Source: an uncultured Treponema sp.
GTDB lineage: Bacteria > Spirochaetota > Spirochaetia > Treponematales > Treponemataceae
NCBI GenBank assembly: GCA_949300145.1
Contig: CASGDA010000003.1
Coordinates: forward strand, 163,493 to 227,492
Length of the DNA: 64,000 bases
Reading direction: 5' to 3'
The notes below the pieces were generated by a model. The model was not told the origin of the DNA. It worked only from the letters and a program-made list of their open reading frames with translations, and did not search any database. Both the position numbers and the translations under genes were made by a program. This document shows, piece by piece, positions 44,602 through 52,275 of the stretch. Positions within the stretch are counted from its first letter, which is position 1; the number at the start of each line of letters is the position of its first letter.

Positions 44602-45936
44602 TCAATCTCCGCTTTTACGCAGCCCGGCTGCGAGAGAGTGCCCTGTGAGCCCTTCGGATACGGCAAGCGTTTCCGCCGCCGCTATGGATTCTTTCCATCC
44701 GCGCAAATCATCATCCGGTTTTTCTCCGCAGCGCAGGGTTGTTACGGTTTTCATGAAATGCCGTACCGACAGTCCGCCTGTGAAAGCGGCGGCGCCGGCG
44801 GTCGGCAGGGTGTGGTTCAAGCCGGCTGCATAATCACCAAGTACTTCGGCGGATTTGTGTCCGATAAAAAGCGAGCCGTAGTTCCTTAACCCGGCGGTCA
44901 GTTTATCCCTTTCTTTTCCGGGATTCATTGCAAGCTCCAGATGTTCAGGCGCCTTTTTATCTGCGATTTCCGCGGCCCGCTCCAGATTTTCCGCTATAAT
45001 GATGAAGCCGTTTGCAGGCAGGCTCTGCCGTGCCGCACTGTCCTCCGGCAGCTTTTCTTCAAGCATTTTTTCAAGGGCGGCTTCTGTTTTCCGCGCGAAT
45101 TCCCTGTCGGTTGTTATCAAGACCGCCTGCGCCGCTGTATCGTGTTCCGCCTGCGCAAGCATATCCGCTGCCGTCCATTCCGGACTGCCTGAACCGTCTG
45201 AAATTATCAGAACCTCCGACGGCCCGGCAGGTATGTCTATACCCACATCCCCGTAAACGGCTTTTTTCGCTGCTGTTACGAATTTGTTTCCCGGACCGGC
45301 TATCACGTTTACCTTGGGAATGGTTTCCGTTCCGTAAGCCATGGCTGCCACAGCCTGCGCGCCTCCCGCCGCAAAAAGCCTGTCAACACCGCATATTCCG
45401 GCGGCGGCGGTTATATTCATGTCGGCGAAAAATTTTCCCTCTGGATTTTTTTTAGGGGGAGTGCACATGATGATTTCTTTTACTCCGGCGGCTTTTGCGG
45501 GCGCAGTGCACATAACCACGCTGGAAACCAGAGGGAACCTGCCGGCGGGAATATACAGGCCGGCCCGTTCAACGGCTATGTTTTTCTGCCCTGTAAAAAG
45601 ACCGGGGGATATTTCACTTTCAAAATCACTGAAACATTCTTTTTGTTTGAGCGCGAATTTTATTCCAAGATCGCGGGAAAGACAGAGCGCAGAATATAGC
45701 TTCTGGTTTTGTTTTTTCAGCCTCGCTTCACATTCTACGATTATGTCTTTTTTAATTTCAAATTCCGGGGGATTGAATTTGTCAAATTGTTCTGAATATT
45801 CACGGAGCGCTTCATCGCCTCTGGAACGGACGTCTGAAATTATTTTGCCGACCGTTTCCGGCGGAACTTCAGTCCTGCGCGGTGAGAAAAATGAATCAGG
45901 AATTTCCCTGTCGCTTATGATTTTTATCAAAGGCAT
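44602..45936 (-). CDS. hisD: Histidinol dehydrogenase
   Basis: HisD oxidises L-histidinol to histidine in two NAD-dependent steps. The 444-residue protein carries VERAGLYIPAGRFPLVSSV, IAGPGNKFVTAAKKAVYG, DIPAGPSEVLII and the catalytic Glu-His region APEHLELA, with NHTLPTAGAA near the end. ATG 45936 follows AAGGAG; an in-frame ATG six codons upstream would place that site in the coding part. It stands apart from the hisG-hisB-hisAIE operon. Confidence 0.95.
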   Translation of the reverse strand: MPLIKIISDREIPDSFFSPRRTEVPPETVGKIISDVRSRGDEALREYSEQFDKFNPPEFEIKKDIIVECEARLKKQNQKLYSALCLSRDLGIKFALKQKECFSDFESEISPGLFTGQKNIAVERAGLYIPAGRFPLVSSVVMCTAPAKAAGVKEIIMCTPPKKNPEGKFFADMNITAAAGICGVDRLFAAGGAQAVAAMAYGTETIPKVNVIAGPGNKFVTAAKKAVYGDVGIDIPAGPSEVLIISDGSGSPEWTAADMLAQAEHDTAAQAVLITTDREFARKTEAALEKMLEEKLPEDSAARQSLPANGFIIIAENLERAAEIADKKAPEHLELAMNPGKERDKLTAGLRNYGSLFIGHKSAEVLGDYAAGLNHTLPTAGAAAFTGGLSVRHFMKTVTTLRCGEKPDDDLRGWKESIAAAETLAVSEGLTGHSLAAGLRKSGD

Positions 45937-45987
45937 TTTGCGCTCCTTAAACAATCTGGAAGCACTATATCATAATAGAATTAAATT

Positions 45988-46002
45988 TGCTATGCTGTGG
46001 TT
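45988..46002 (+). promoter_or_regulatory. Leaderless promoter of HAD-rlmJ operon
   Basis: Extended -10 TGC-TATGCT (TATGCT at 45991-45996) lies exactly 12 nt before the A of the ATG at 46003. The six bases between, GTGGTT, contain no ribosome site. Confidence 0.5.
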
Positions 46003-46665
46003 ATGATCCGTGCATTACTTTTTGATTTGGACAATACACTTTACCCGCAGTCGTCCGCGATGGAGGACGGTTTTACAAGACGGATAATCGGTTTTGTCTC
46101 CGCTTTCCTGAATGTAGATGAGGAGGAGGCCGTCCGCCTGCGCAGGGAAAGCCTCGCCCGTTTCGGAACAACCTTTGAATGGCTGAAGGAATCATGCGGG
46201 CTGACAGATGAAGACTCCTTTTTCAATGCGGTGCATCCTGAGAATGAGGTGGAGGAAGTTGAAAAAGATCCCGCATTGAGGGGCTTCCTGATTTCACTGG
46301 AGCTTCCTCTTTTCCTCTTGACGAACGCTCCCCGGATTCATGCTGAAAGGATGTTGAAATATCTTGATGTTTTTGACCTTTTCTCCAAAGTCTATGATTT
46401 GAATTGGAACAAGGGTGTCGGCAAACCCCATGCGTCAGGATTTTTGAATCCGCTTTCGGATGCAGGTTTGTCTCCCGCCGAGACCCTGTTCATTGACGAC
46501 AGCCCGAAATATGTTCTGGGGTACAAGGCCGTCGGCGGCCCTCCTGTCCTTGTGGATGAATTCGGCCGTCACGGGGACTTCGCGCGGAAAGAAGGAATTT
46601 ATACCGTTACCTCCATTTACGGGCTTCCCTCCCTGGGGATAGACGGGATTAAACCGGGAAAATAA
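46003..46665 (+). CDS. HAD-superfamily hydrolase (pyrimidine 5'-nucleotidase-like)
   Basis: The 220-residue protein has HAD motif I FDLDNTLYP at the N-terminus (nucleophile Asp8), motif II in FLLTNAPR, a Lys in NKGVGKPH and motif IV FIDDSPKYV. The NTLYP form and the helical cap match the SDT1/YjjG-like nucleotidase group that dephosphorylates UMP/CMP-like nucleotides or pyridoxal phosphate. It starts with a predicted leaderless ATG and is followed after one base by rlmJ. Confidence 0.85.
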   Translation: MIRALLFDLDNTLYPQSSAMEDGFTRRIIGFVSAFLNVDEEEAVRLRRESLARFGTTFEWLKESCGLTDEDSFFNAVHPENEVEEVEKDPALRGFLISLELPLFLLTNAPRIHAERMLKYLDVFDLFSKVYDLNWNKGVGKPHASGFLNPLSDAGLSPAETLFIDDSPKYVLGYKAVGGPPVLVDEFGRHGDFARKEGIYTVTSIYGLPSLGIDGIKPGK

Positions 46666-46666
46666 G

Positions 46667-47629
46667 ATGTTTGCGTACCGCCACGGATTCCATGCCGGAA
46701 ACAAAGCCGATGTTTTTAAGCATTCTGTTTTGACGGCTGTATTGATGCGCTTTCGCGCCAAAGAAAAACCCTTCCTGTATTTCGACAGCCATGCCGGCGC
46801 CGGTTTTTACAAGCTTGATTCTGAATGGAGCATCCAGACCGGGGAGGCCGCCGGGGGTATCGGCGTTCTTTTGGGTTCTTCAGCTCCGGGAAGTTCCACG
46901 GGAAGCGCCGAAGGAACGGAATCCCTGCCCCCTGTTCCCCCGGCCGTCGAGGCATATAAAAAATTATGTATGCGGTTTTACGGGAAAGGGTTTTATCCCG
47001 GTTCCCCGGAAATCGCAGCGAGTTTATCCCGTCCGGGTGACAGCCTGGTTTTATGCGAGCTTCATCCGTCGGAAATAGCCGTCCTCCGGCAAAACATGAA
47101 GGGCGTGAATTCCCGGGACTTTCCTCCGGACTTCCCCTGCGGCACCGGTTCCTCCGGACGGGGGAATATCCATATACACTACCGTGACGGATTTGAGGCT
47201 GTCACCGGTTTGCTTCCTCCCGGCGGCTCCCTGCCGAAAAGGGGGTTTGTTCTTATGGATCCCAGTTACGAGCTGCCTTCCGATTACAAAAATGTTTCGG
47301 AGGTTGTTCCCAGGGCGGTGTCTAAATGGAATACAGGAATTTTCATTGTATGGTATCCCCTTGTCGGCCGCCGCATGAAGCAGGTTGAAAAGATGAAAAA
47401 AAGCCTGTCCGACAGTCTGTCCGCCTGTTTTTCGGGAATCCGTTCCCCTTCTGTTAATTCCGGGGAACGGGAGGAACCGTTTTTTTTCTCCGAACTTGAA
47501 TTTGCCGGAAAAGATGACGGCGGGATGTACGGATGCGGACTTCTTGTGGTCAGGCCCCAATGGAATTTCGCAGGCGAGGTCAGAGAAATAAACGGATACC
47601 TGCGTTCTGTTTTTTCCCGCCGGTTTTAG
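46667..47629 (+). CDS. rlmJ: 23S rRNA (adenine-N6) methyltransferase RlmJ
   Basis: RlmJ methylates A2030 (E. coli numbering) of 23S rRNA. The 320-residue protein starts with the diagnostic YRHGFHAGNKADVFKH, then FLYFDSHAGAGFY for SAM binding and the catalytic DPSYELP (about 197; DPPY in most homologues). A Ser/Gly/Glu-rich insert at about 66-85 makes it longer than the usual 280 residues. Its ATG is one base after the HAD gene stop. Confidence 0.92.
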   Translation: MFAYRHGFHAGNKADVFKHSVLTAVLMRFRAKEKPFLYFDSHAGAGFYKLDSEWSIQTGEAAGGIGVLLGSSAPGSSTGSAEGTESLPPVPPAVEAYKKLCMRFYGKGFYPGSPEIAASLSRPGDSLVLCELHPSEIAVLRQNMKGVNSRDFPPDFPCGTGSSGRGNIHIHYRDGFEAVTGLLPPGGSLPKRGFVLMDPSYELPSDYKNVSEVVPRAVSKWNTGIFIVWYPLVGRRMKQVEKMKKSLSDSLSACFSGIRSPSVNSGEREEPFFFSELEFAGKDDGGMYGCGLLVVRPQWNFAGEVREINGYLRSVFSRRF

Positions 47630-47666
47630 CAGGTTGCCCTGTTATATTTTCATATTTCCGCCGAGG

Positions 47667-48974
47667 TTATTTTTTGTGTCTTCTGTCAAGCTCGTTTAAA
47701 ATATCCTGCCAGGAGACGTTTTCTTTATTCATCAGGACAGCCATAAAATAAATGAGGTCTGCGCATTCCCATATCACTTCATTTTTGCCCTCAGCCTCTG
47801 TAAGCTCTTCCGCTTCCTCCATGATTTTTTCACGGACACGCTCGTCTGTGAGTGTGGCGGTGTATGAACCGGGGGTTGGATTTTCAAACCTGTTTTTTAT
47901 TATTCCGCTTAAAAAATCAAGGCTGTAGGGTCTGTCCGCTGTTGTCTGGAAACAGGTCCACGCGCCGGTGTGGCATACTGGGCCGCGGGGACGCACTGTG
48001 GCGAGTATCGTGTCCCGGTCGCAGTCCGCCCGCATTTTTATGACTTCGAGGAAATTCCCCGACGTTTCTCCTTTCTGCCAGAGTTTTTGGCGTGTCCGGC
48101 TCCAGAAAGTGAGTCTGTCTGTTTCAAAGCTGGTTTTCAGCGCTTCTTTGTTGGCGTAGCCGAGCATCAATACTTCGCCGGATTCATCCTGCGCTATCAC
48201 CGGGATCAGGGATTCCTTTTCCCAGTTGAGGCAGGCAATGAAGCTGTCCGCCAGTTTCACTTTTCCTGTGTAGAGGGCCATGCCAAGCTGGACGTCACAT
48301 CCTGCTTTTTCCAGTTCGGTTATTTCTTCGACACTTGCGACCCCTCCGGCCGCCACAAGACGGCATTTTACCGCGGCGCGGAGTTTTTTTACTATGTCCA
48401 TGTCGATGCCGGACATTCCGCCTTCACGCTCAACACAGGTAAACAATATTTCGCTGCAATAAGGTTCGACCGCTTTTGCGCTTTCAACAACATCCAGTCC
48501 GGAATCGGTTTTCCAGCCGTGGAGGGCGATTTTTCCGTGGACAGCGTCAACCGAAATAATAATGCGGTCTTTTCCCACGGAATCAGCCAGCGATTTCAGG
48601 AAAGGCTCGTTTATTCCGTAATGCACGGTTCCGTTGTTGTCCTCCGCTGTAAAAGCCGCGGAGCTTATTATGATTTTTTCCGCGCCAAGTGAAATAAGCT
48701 CTTTCGCTTTTTTTATGTCGCGTATACCTCCTCCGGTCCGTACATTCCCCATGCGCAGGAGTTTTTTCAAAAGCGCCGTGTTGTTTGTTTCCGTTCCGGC
48801 CCTTCCGTCCTTGGTGGAGCCCATTGCCCCGTCCAAATCTATTACCGCTGTTTCGCCGTATTTATTGAACTCGGCTATTAAATTTTCAGCATCGGTTCTT
48901 TCCAATACGAGGTCTTTCCCCTGTTTAAGCTGTACAACCTTACCGTCTTTTAAATCGATGGAAGAAATTACCAT
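47667..48974 (-). CDS. hisA: HisA-HisI-HisE triple fusion
   Basis: The 435-residue protein contains three histidine-pathway enzymes. Residues 1 to about 229 are the HisA TIM barrel (catalytic Asp in SIDLKDGKVVQL, second Asp in ISVDAVHG, TGGGIRDIKKA). Residues about 230-335 are HisI, PR-AMP cyclohydrolase, with the zinc ligands in DCDRDTI and CHTGAWTCF. Residues about 345-435 are HisE, PR-ATP pyrophosphatase, with KIMEEAEELTEA and WECADLIYFM. These are the second, third and fourth steps in order E-I-A, so one chain turns PR-ATP into PRFAR. Ribosome site GAGGA. Third gene after hisG-hisB. Confidence 0.92.
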   Translation of the reverse strand: MVISSIDLKDGKVVQLKQGKDLVLERTDAENLIAEFNKYGETAVIDLDGAMGSTKDGRAGTETNNTALLKKLLRMGNVRTGGGIRDIKKAKELISLGAEKIIISSAAFTAEDNNGTVHYGINEPFLKSLADSVGKDRIIISVDAVHGKIALHGWKTDSGLDVVESAKAVEPYCSEILFTCVEREGGMSGIDMDIVKKLRAAVKCRLVAAGGVASVEEITELEKAGCDVQLGMALYTGKVKLADSFIACLNWEKESLIPVIAQDESGEVLMLGYANKEALKTSFETDRLTFWSRTRQKLWQKGETSGNFLEVIKMRADCDRDTILATVRPRGPVCHTGAWTCFQTTADRPYSLDFLSGIIKNRFENPTPGSYTATLTDERVREKIMEEAEELTEAEGKNEVIWECADLIYFMAVLMNKENVSWQDILNELDRRHKK

Positions 48975-49019
48975 ATGTTTTTCCTCATTAGCGAATTGTT
49001 TTATTTTATGCGGAATGCT

Positions 49020-49640
49020 TTATATGATTCCCTTCGTGCTTGGAATTTGTTCTGAAACCCTTTCTTCTATTAAGACGGCTTCTTTTAACGCTTTCGCGGC
49101 GGCTTTAAAAACCGCTTCGATTTTGTGATGGTCGCTTCTTCCCCGGATGATATCCAGATGCAGGTTGCAGTCCGCTCCCGTCACAAAGCCCTGCCAAAAA
49201 TCAGTTACAGTATCTGTCTGGAAAGAAGACTCGGTTCCCGTTTCCGGTGATATACTTACCAGGGGTATATTGGAAAGGGACAGCTCCGCCACCAGGTACG
49301 GCCTTCCGCCGAAGTCAACCGCCGCCGCCGCCAGAGTTTCATCCATCGGGTAGATGAAAAAACCCGCGCGCTTAATTCCCTTTTTGTCGCCGAGTGCTTT
49401 ACTGAAAGCGTTCCCGAGGACAATCCCCGTATCTTCCATTAAGTGGTGCTGGTCCACTTCAAGATCGCCTTTGAGTTTCCCGGAAAGGTCGAAAAGCCCG
49501 TGCCGGCAAAAAGAATCAAGCATATGCCGGAGAAAACCAACCGGACAGTCTATTTCGCATTTTCCTGTCCCGTCAATATTCAAATTGAGGGAAATGTCTG
49601 TCTCTTTTGTCTTTCGTGCTGTTTCAGCCTTTCTCTCCAT
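49020..49640 (-). CDS. hisB: Imidazoleglycerol-phosphate dehydratase
   Basis: HisB dehydrates IGP to imidazole-acetol phosphate. The 206-residue protein has the Mn-binding His motifs HMLDSFCRHGLFDL, DQHHLMEDTGI and GRSDHHKIEAVFKA. It lies nine bases after hisG and 45 before the hisA-hisI-hisE gene. It is monofunctional; the phosphatase step is supplied by the PHP protein at 8282-9121. Confidence 0.96.
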   Translation of the reverse strand: MERKAETARKTKETDISLNLNIDGTGKCEIDCPVGFLRHMLDSFCRHGLFDLSGKLKGDLEVDQHHLMEDTGIVLGNAFSKALGDKKGIKRAGFFIYPMDETLAAAAVDFGGRPYLVAELSLSNIPLVSISPETGTESSFQTDTVTDFWQGFVTGADCNLHLDIIRGRSDHHKIEAVFKAAAKALKEAVLIEERVSEQIPSTKGII

Positions 49641-49649
49641 AAGAAAACC

Positions 49650-50504
49650 TCACTCCTGAACTTTGCGTAACGTGTATTCCAGAATATCAGTTGCGCCGAG
49701 CTCTTTTAATTTCGGCAGAAGAACGGGAACTTCTTCTTTTTTAACGACTATTTTAACCGCGAAACCGCTGTCACCGTAAAGGGGCGCAATTGTCGGACTT
49801 TTCATTGCGGGAATCCCTTTTACAAGGTTTTCAAAATCTTTTTCCGCCACATTCATTTCAAGCATAACCCTTCCTCTGGCGGTTAAGACGGATTCAAAAA
49901 GCATCTTCAGCTCCAGAATCTTTTTCTTTTTTGAAGGGTCTTTCATCGCTTCTTTCGAGGCAAATAACCTTGTGGAGCTTTCCGTCACGGTATCGATAAT
50001 CCGCAACCCGTTTTCCTGTAGCGTGCGACCTGTAGATGTGTTGTCGATAATCATATCCGCATCATCAGGAGGGAAGACTTCCGTAGCTCCGTAGGTTCTC
50101 ACGATAATGTAATTGAGGTTCTGCTTTTTCAGCCAGGCTTCCGCCGTATTCACGTACTCTGTCGCCACAATAATCCTTTTGCTTTTGAGGATTTCGTCAT
50201 TTACGGCGTTCGGGACGGCGGCAACGATTCTGACCCTGTCAAAGCCCAGATCCATTATTTCCTCCACATCCGCGCCTGTTTCCTGAATCCAGTCCACCCC
50301 CGTGAATCCGGCGTCATGGGCCCCCAGCTCAAGGAGTTTGCCGATATTCTGGGGCTTCATCACCTTGGCTTCCAGATCCTGCTGATTCACTGTCGGACGG
50401 TAAGCCCTTTCCGGAAGGTATATGCTTATGCCGGCTTCCGCAAAGAGATTCGCAACATTTTCGTAAATTCTGCCTTTGGGCAACAATATCTTCAGTTTAT
50501 CCAT
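49650..50504 (-). CDS. hisG: ATP phosphoribosyltransferase, long form
   Basis: HisG catalyses the first and regulated step of histidine synthesis. The 284-residue protein has KILLPKGRIYENV at the N-terminus, the PRPP loop MIIDNTSTGRTLQENGL and a C-terminal ACT-like regulatory domain (about 210-284), so it is the HisZ-independent long form, feedback-regulated by histidine. No ribosome site is visible and a TATAAT lies 15 nt before the ATG, giving a leader of about three bases. Confidence 0.95.
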   Translation of the reverse strand: MDKLKILLPKGRIYENVANLFAEAGISIYLPERAYRPTVNQQDLEAKVMKPQNIGKLLELGAHDAGFTGVDWIQETGADVEEIMDLGFDRVRIVAAVPNAVNDEILKSKRIIVATEYVNTAEAWLKKQNLNYIIVRTYGATEVFPPDDADMIIDNTSTGRTLQENGLRIIDTVTESSTRLFASKEAMKDPSKKKKILELKMLFESVLTARGRVMLEMNVAEKDFENLVKGIPAMKSPTIAPLYGDSGFAVKIVVKKEEVPVLLPKLKELGATDILEYTLRKVQE

Positions 50505-50513
50505 GATACGGTA

Positions 50514-50519
50514 ATTATA
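50514..50519 (-). promoter_or_regulatory. -10 element of hisG operon
   Basis: On the minus strand a perfect TATAAT (50519-50514) lies 15 nt before the A of the hisG ATG. Transcription would start about three bases before the ATG. The -35 is not obvious. Confidence 0.45.
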
Positions 50520-50572
50520 TCTGAAATATTTGTGTTTTTCTATACTAATACCGCATTTATCAGCCGTCCCGC

Positions 50573-50601
50573 TTGTTTATCTTTTCCCCATACGGTAGGA
50601 T
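50573..50601 (+). promoter_or_regulatory. Promoter of prfC
   Basis: TTGTTT (50573-50578), a 17-bp spacer and TAGGAT (50596-50601) precede the gene. The predicted leader of about 13 bases contains GGGAC before the ATG at 50621. Confidence 0.4.
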
Positions 50602-50620
50602 GATTGTACTGGGACTCATC

Positions 50621-52225
50621 ATGGAAGGAAATTCATACGAAATTAACAATGAAATACGCCGGAGATTGACATTCGCCATTATTTCCCATCCGGATGCGGG
50701 AAAAACGACCATGACGGAAAAGCTTCTGCTTTTCGGAGGTGCGATTCATATAGCAGGCGCGGTTAAAAGCGGTAAGAACAGCCGGGCCGCTGTCTCTGAT
50801 TTTATGAAGATGGAGCAGGAACGCGGTATTTCCATAAGCACGTCCGTCATGGGTTTTGAATACAAGGACAGGAAAATAAATCTGCTCGATACACCGGGCC
50901 ACGGGGATTTTTCCGAGGACACATACCGCGGGCTTTCCGCGGTTGATTCCGCTTTGATGGTCATCGACTCGGTTAAAGGTGTGGAAGAGCGCACCAGGCG
51001 GCTCTGCGCTGTATGCCGTATGCGTAACACCCCGATTATGACCTTTGTGAATAAATTTGACAGGGAAGGGAAGGAGCCGCTCGAACTTCTGGATGAAATC
51101 GAAAAGGAACTTGACATCCAGCTGTGCCCCGTTACATGGCCTGTAGGACAGGGAAGGGCTTTCAAAGGTGTCTACAATTTACTGGAGAAAAAGCTTTTTC
51201 TTTTTAAGCCCGGACAGAACCGCCTGCCGGAGGATATTCAGGTTCTTTCCGGTTTGGATGACCCGAAGCTTGCCTCGGCCGTTGGCGCTTCTTTCGCCGC
51301 AAAATTAAAAGAAGATGTGGAAATGATAACCGCCGTTTACCCTGCTTTCTCAAAAGGTGATTACCTTGAAGGAAAAGTCACGCCGGTTTTTTTTGGTTCC
51401 GCTTTGAATAATTTCGGGGTGGCGGAGCTGCTGGATGAGCTTGTGAATTTCGCCCCCTCTCCTTTGCCCAAGACCGCTGACGAGAGGCTTGTTATGCCCG
51501 AGGAACAGAAATTCTCCGGTTTTGTGTTTAAGATTCACGCGAACATGAATCCTAAGCACCGGGACAGGATAGCCTTCCTCAGGATTGTCTCCGGAAAATT
51601 CACAAGGAATAAAATGTATTACCATGTGAGGGCGGACAAGGCTGTCCGGGCGGCCAATCCCACAGCCTTTATGTCCCAGGAAAGGGAGATAATTGACGAA
51701 GCATGGCCCGGTGACATTATCGGCCTGCATGATACCGGTATGTTTAAAATCGGCGATACTTTAACCGAGGGCGAGTGCATCAACTTCAAAGGCATCCCCA
51801 GTTTCGCACCCCAGATTTTCAGGCTGGTGGTGAATGCGGATCCCTTAAAGGAAAAACAGTTCCATAAAGGCCTTTCCCAGCTGGCGGAGGAGGGTGTAGT
51901 GCAGGTTTTTTCCAAGCTGCACCAGCCTAACGTTCGGGTTCTCGGAGTTGTAGGCCAGCTTCAGCTTGAGGTTTTCCAGTCGCGGCTGGAGAATGAATAC
52001 GGGGCTGCCTGCAAATATGAGCCTGTGGACTTGTCCGTTGCCCATTGGATTTCTTCCGGAAACAAAGAAAAACTCCGTGCTTTCGCAGAGGCGAACAGCC
52101 GGCGCATTTTCGTGGATGCAAAGGGAAATTATGTTTTTGCGTCTGATTCGGAATGGGCTATGAATAGGGTGAAGGAAAAGAACCCGGACATCAGGTTTTA
52201 CGAGACTTCCGAAATGCAGGGCTGA
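50621..52225 (+). CDS. prfC: Peptide chain release factor 3
   Basis: RF3 is the GTPase that recycles RF1/RF2 from the ribosome. The 534-residue protein has G1 SHPDAGKTTMTEKLL, G2/G3 with ERGISISTSVMGF and DTPGHGDFSEDTYR, G4 NKFDRE and the C-terminal domain typical of RF3 (LGVVGQLQLEVFQSRLENEY). ATG 50621 fits the family start MEGNSYEINNEIRRR; an upstream ATG at 50600 is possible. Convergent with the GH3 gene. Confidence 0.96.
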   Translation: MEGNSYEINNEIRRRLTFAIISHPDAGKTTMTEKLLLFGGAIHIAGAVKSGKNSRAAVSDFMKMEQERGISISTSVMGFEYKDRKINLLDTPGHGDFSEDTYRGLSAVDSALMVIDSVKGVEERTRRLCAVCRMRNTPIMTFVNKFDREGKEPLELLDEIEKELDIQLCPVTWPVGQGRAFKGVYNLLEKKLFLFKPGQNRLPEDIQVLSGLDDPKLASAVGASFAAKLKEDVEMITAVYPAFSKGDYLEGKVTPVFFGSALNNFGVAELLDELVNFAPSPLPKTADERLVMPEEQKFSGFVFKIHANMNPKHRDRIAFLRIVSGKFTRNKMYYHVRADKAVRAANPTAFMSQEREIIDEAWPGDIIGLHDTGMFKIGDTLTEGECINFKGIPSFAPQIFRLVVNADPLKEKQFHKGLSQLAEEGVVQVFSKLHQPNVRVLGVVGQLQLEVFQSRLENEYGAACKYEPVDLSVAHWISSGNKEKLRAFAEANSRRIFVDAKGNYVFASDSEWAMNRVKEKNPDIRFYETSEMQG

Positions 52226-52260
52226 TGTTCCGGATTACACTGCCGCAATCCGGAAACATC
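52224..52260 (+). terminator. Hairpin at the 3' end of prfC
   Basis: GATGTT-CCGGATT and AATCCGG-A-AACATC pair in a 13-bp stem with one bulge and a 10-base loop, starting in the stop codon. There is no T-run on either strand; it may act as a bidirectional 3'-end structure between the convergent prfC and GH3 genes. Confidence 0.5.
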
Positions 52261-52275
52261 CTGCCTGCGGCGTTC

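Noticed and set aside
45012..46006. Long plus-strand frames opposite hisD
   Set aside because: Antisense to a complete HisD with all catalytic motifs; composition is Pro/Ala/Ser-rich as expected from the reverse strand.
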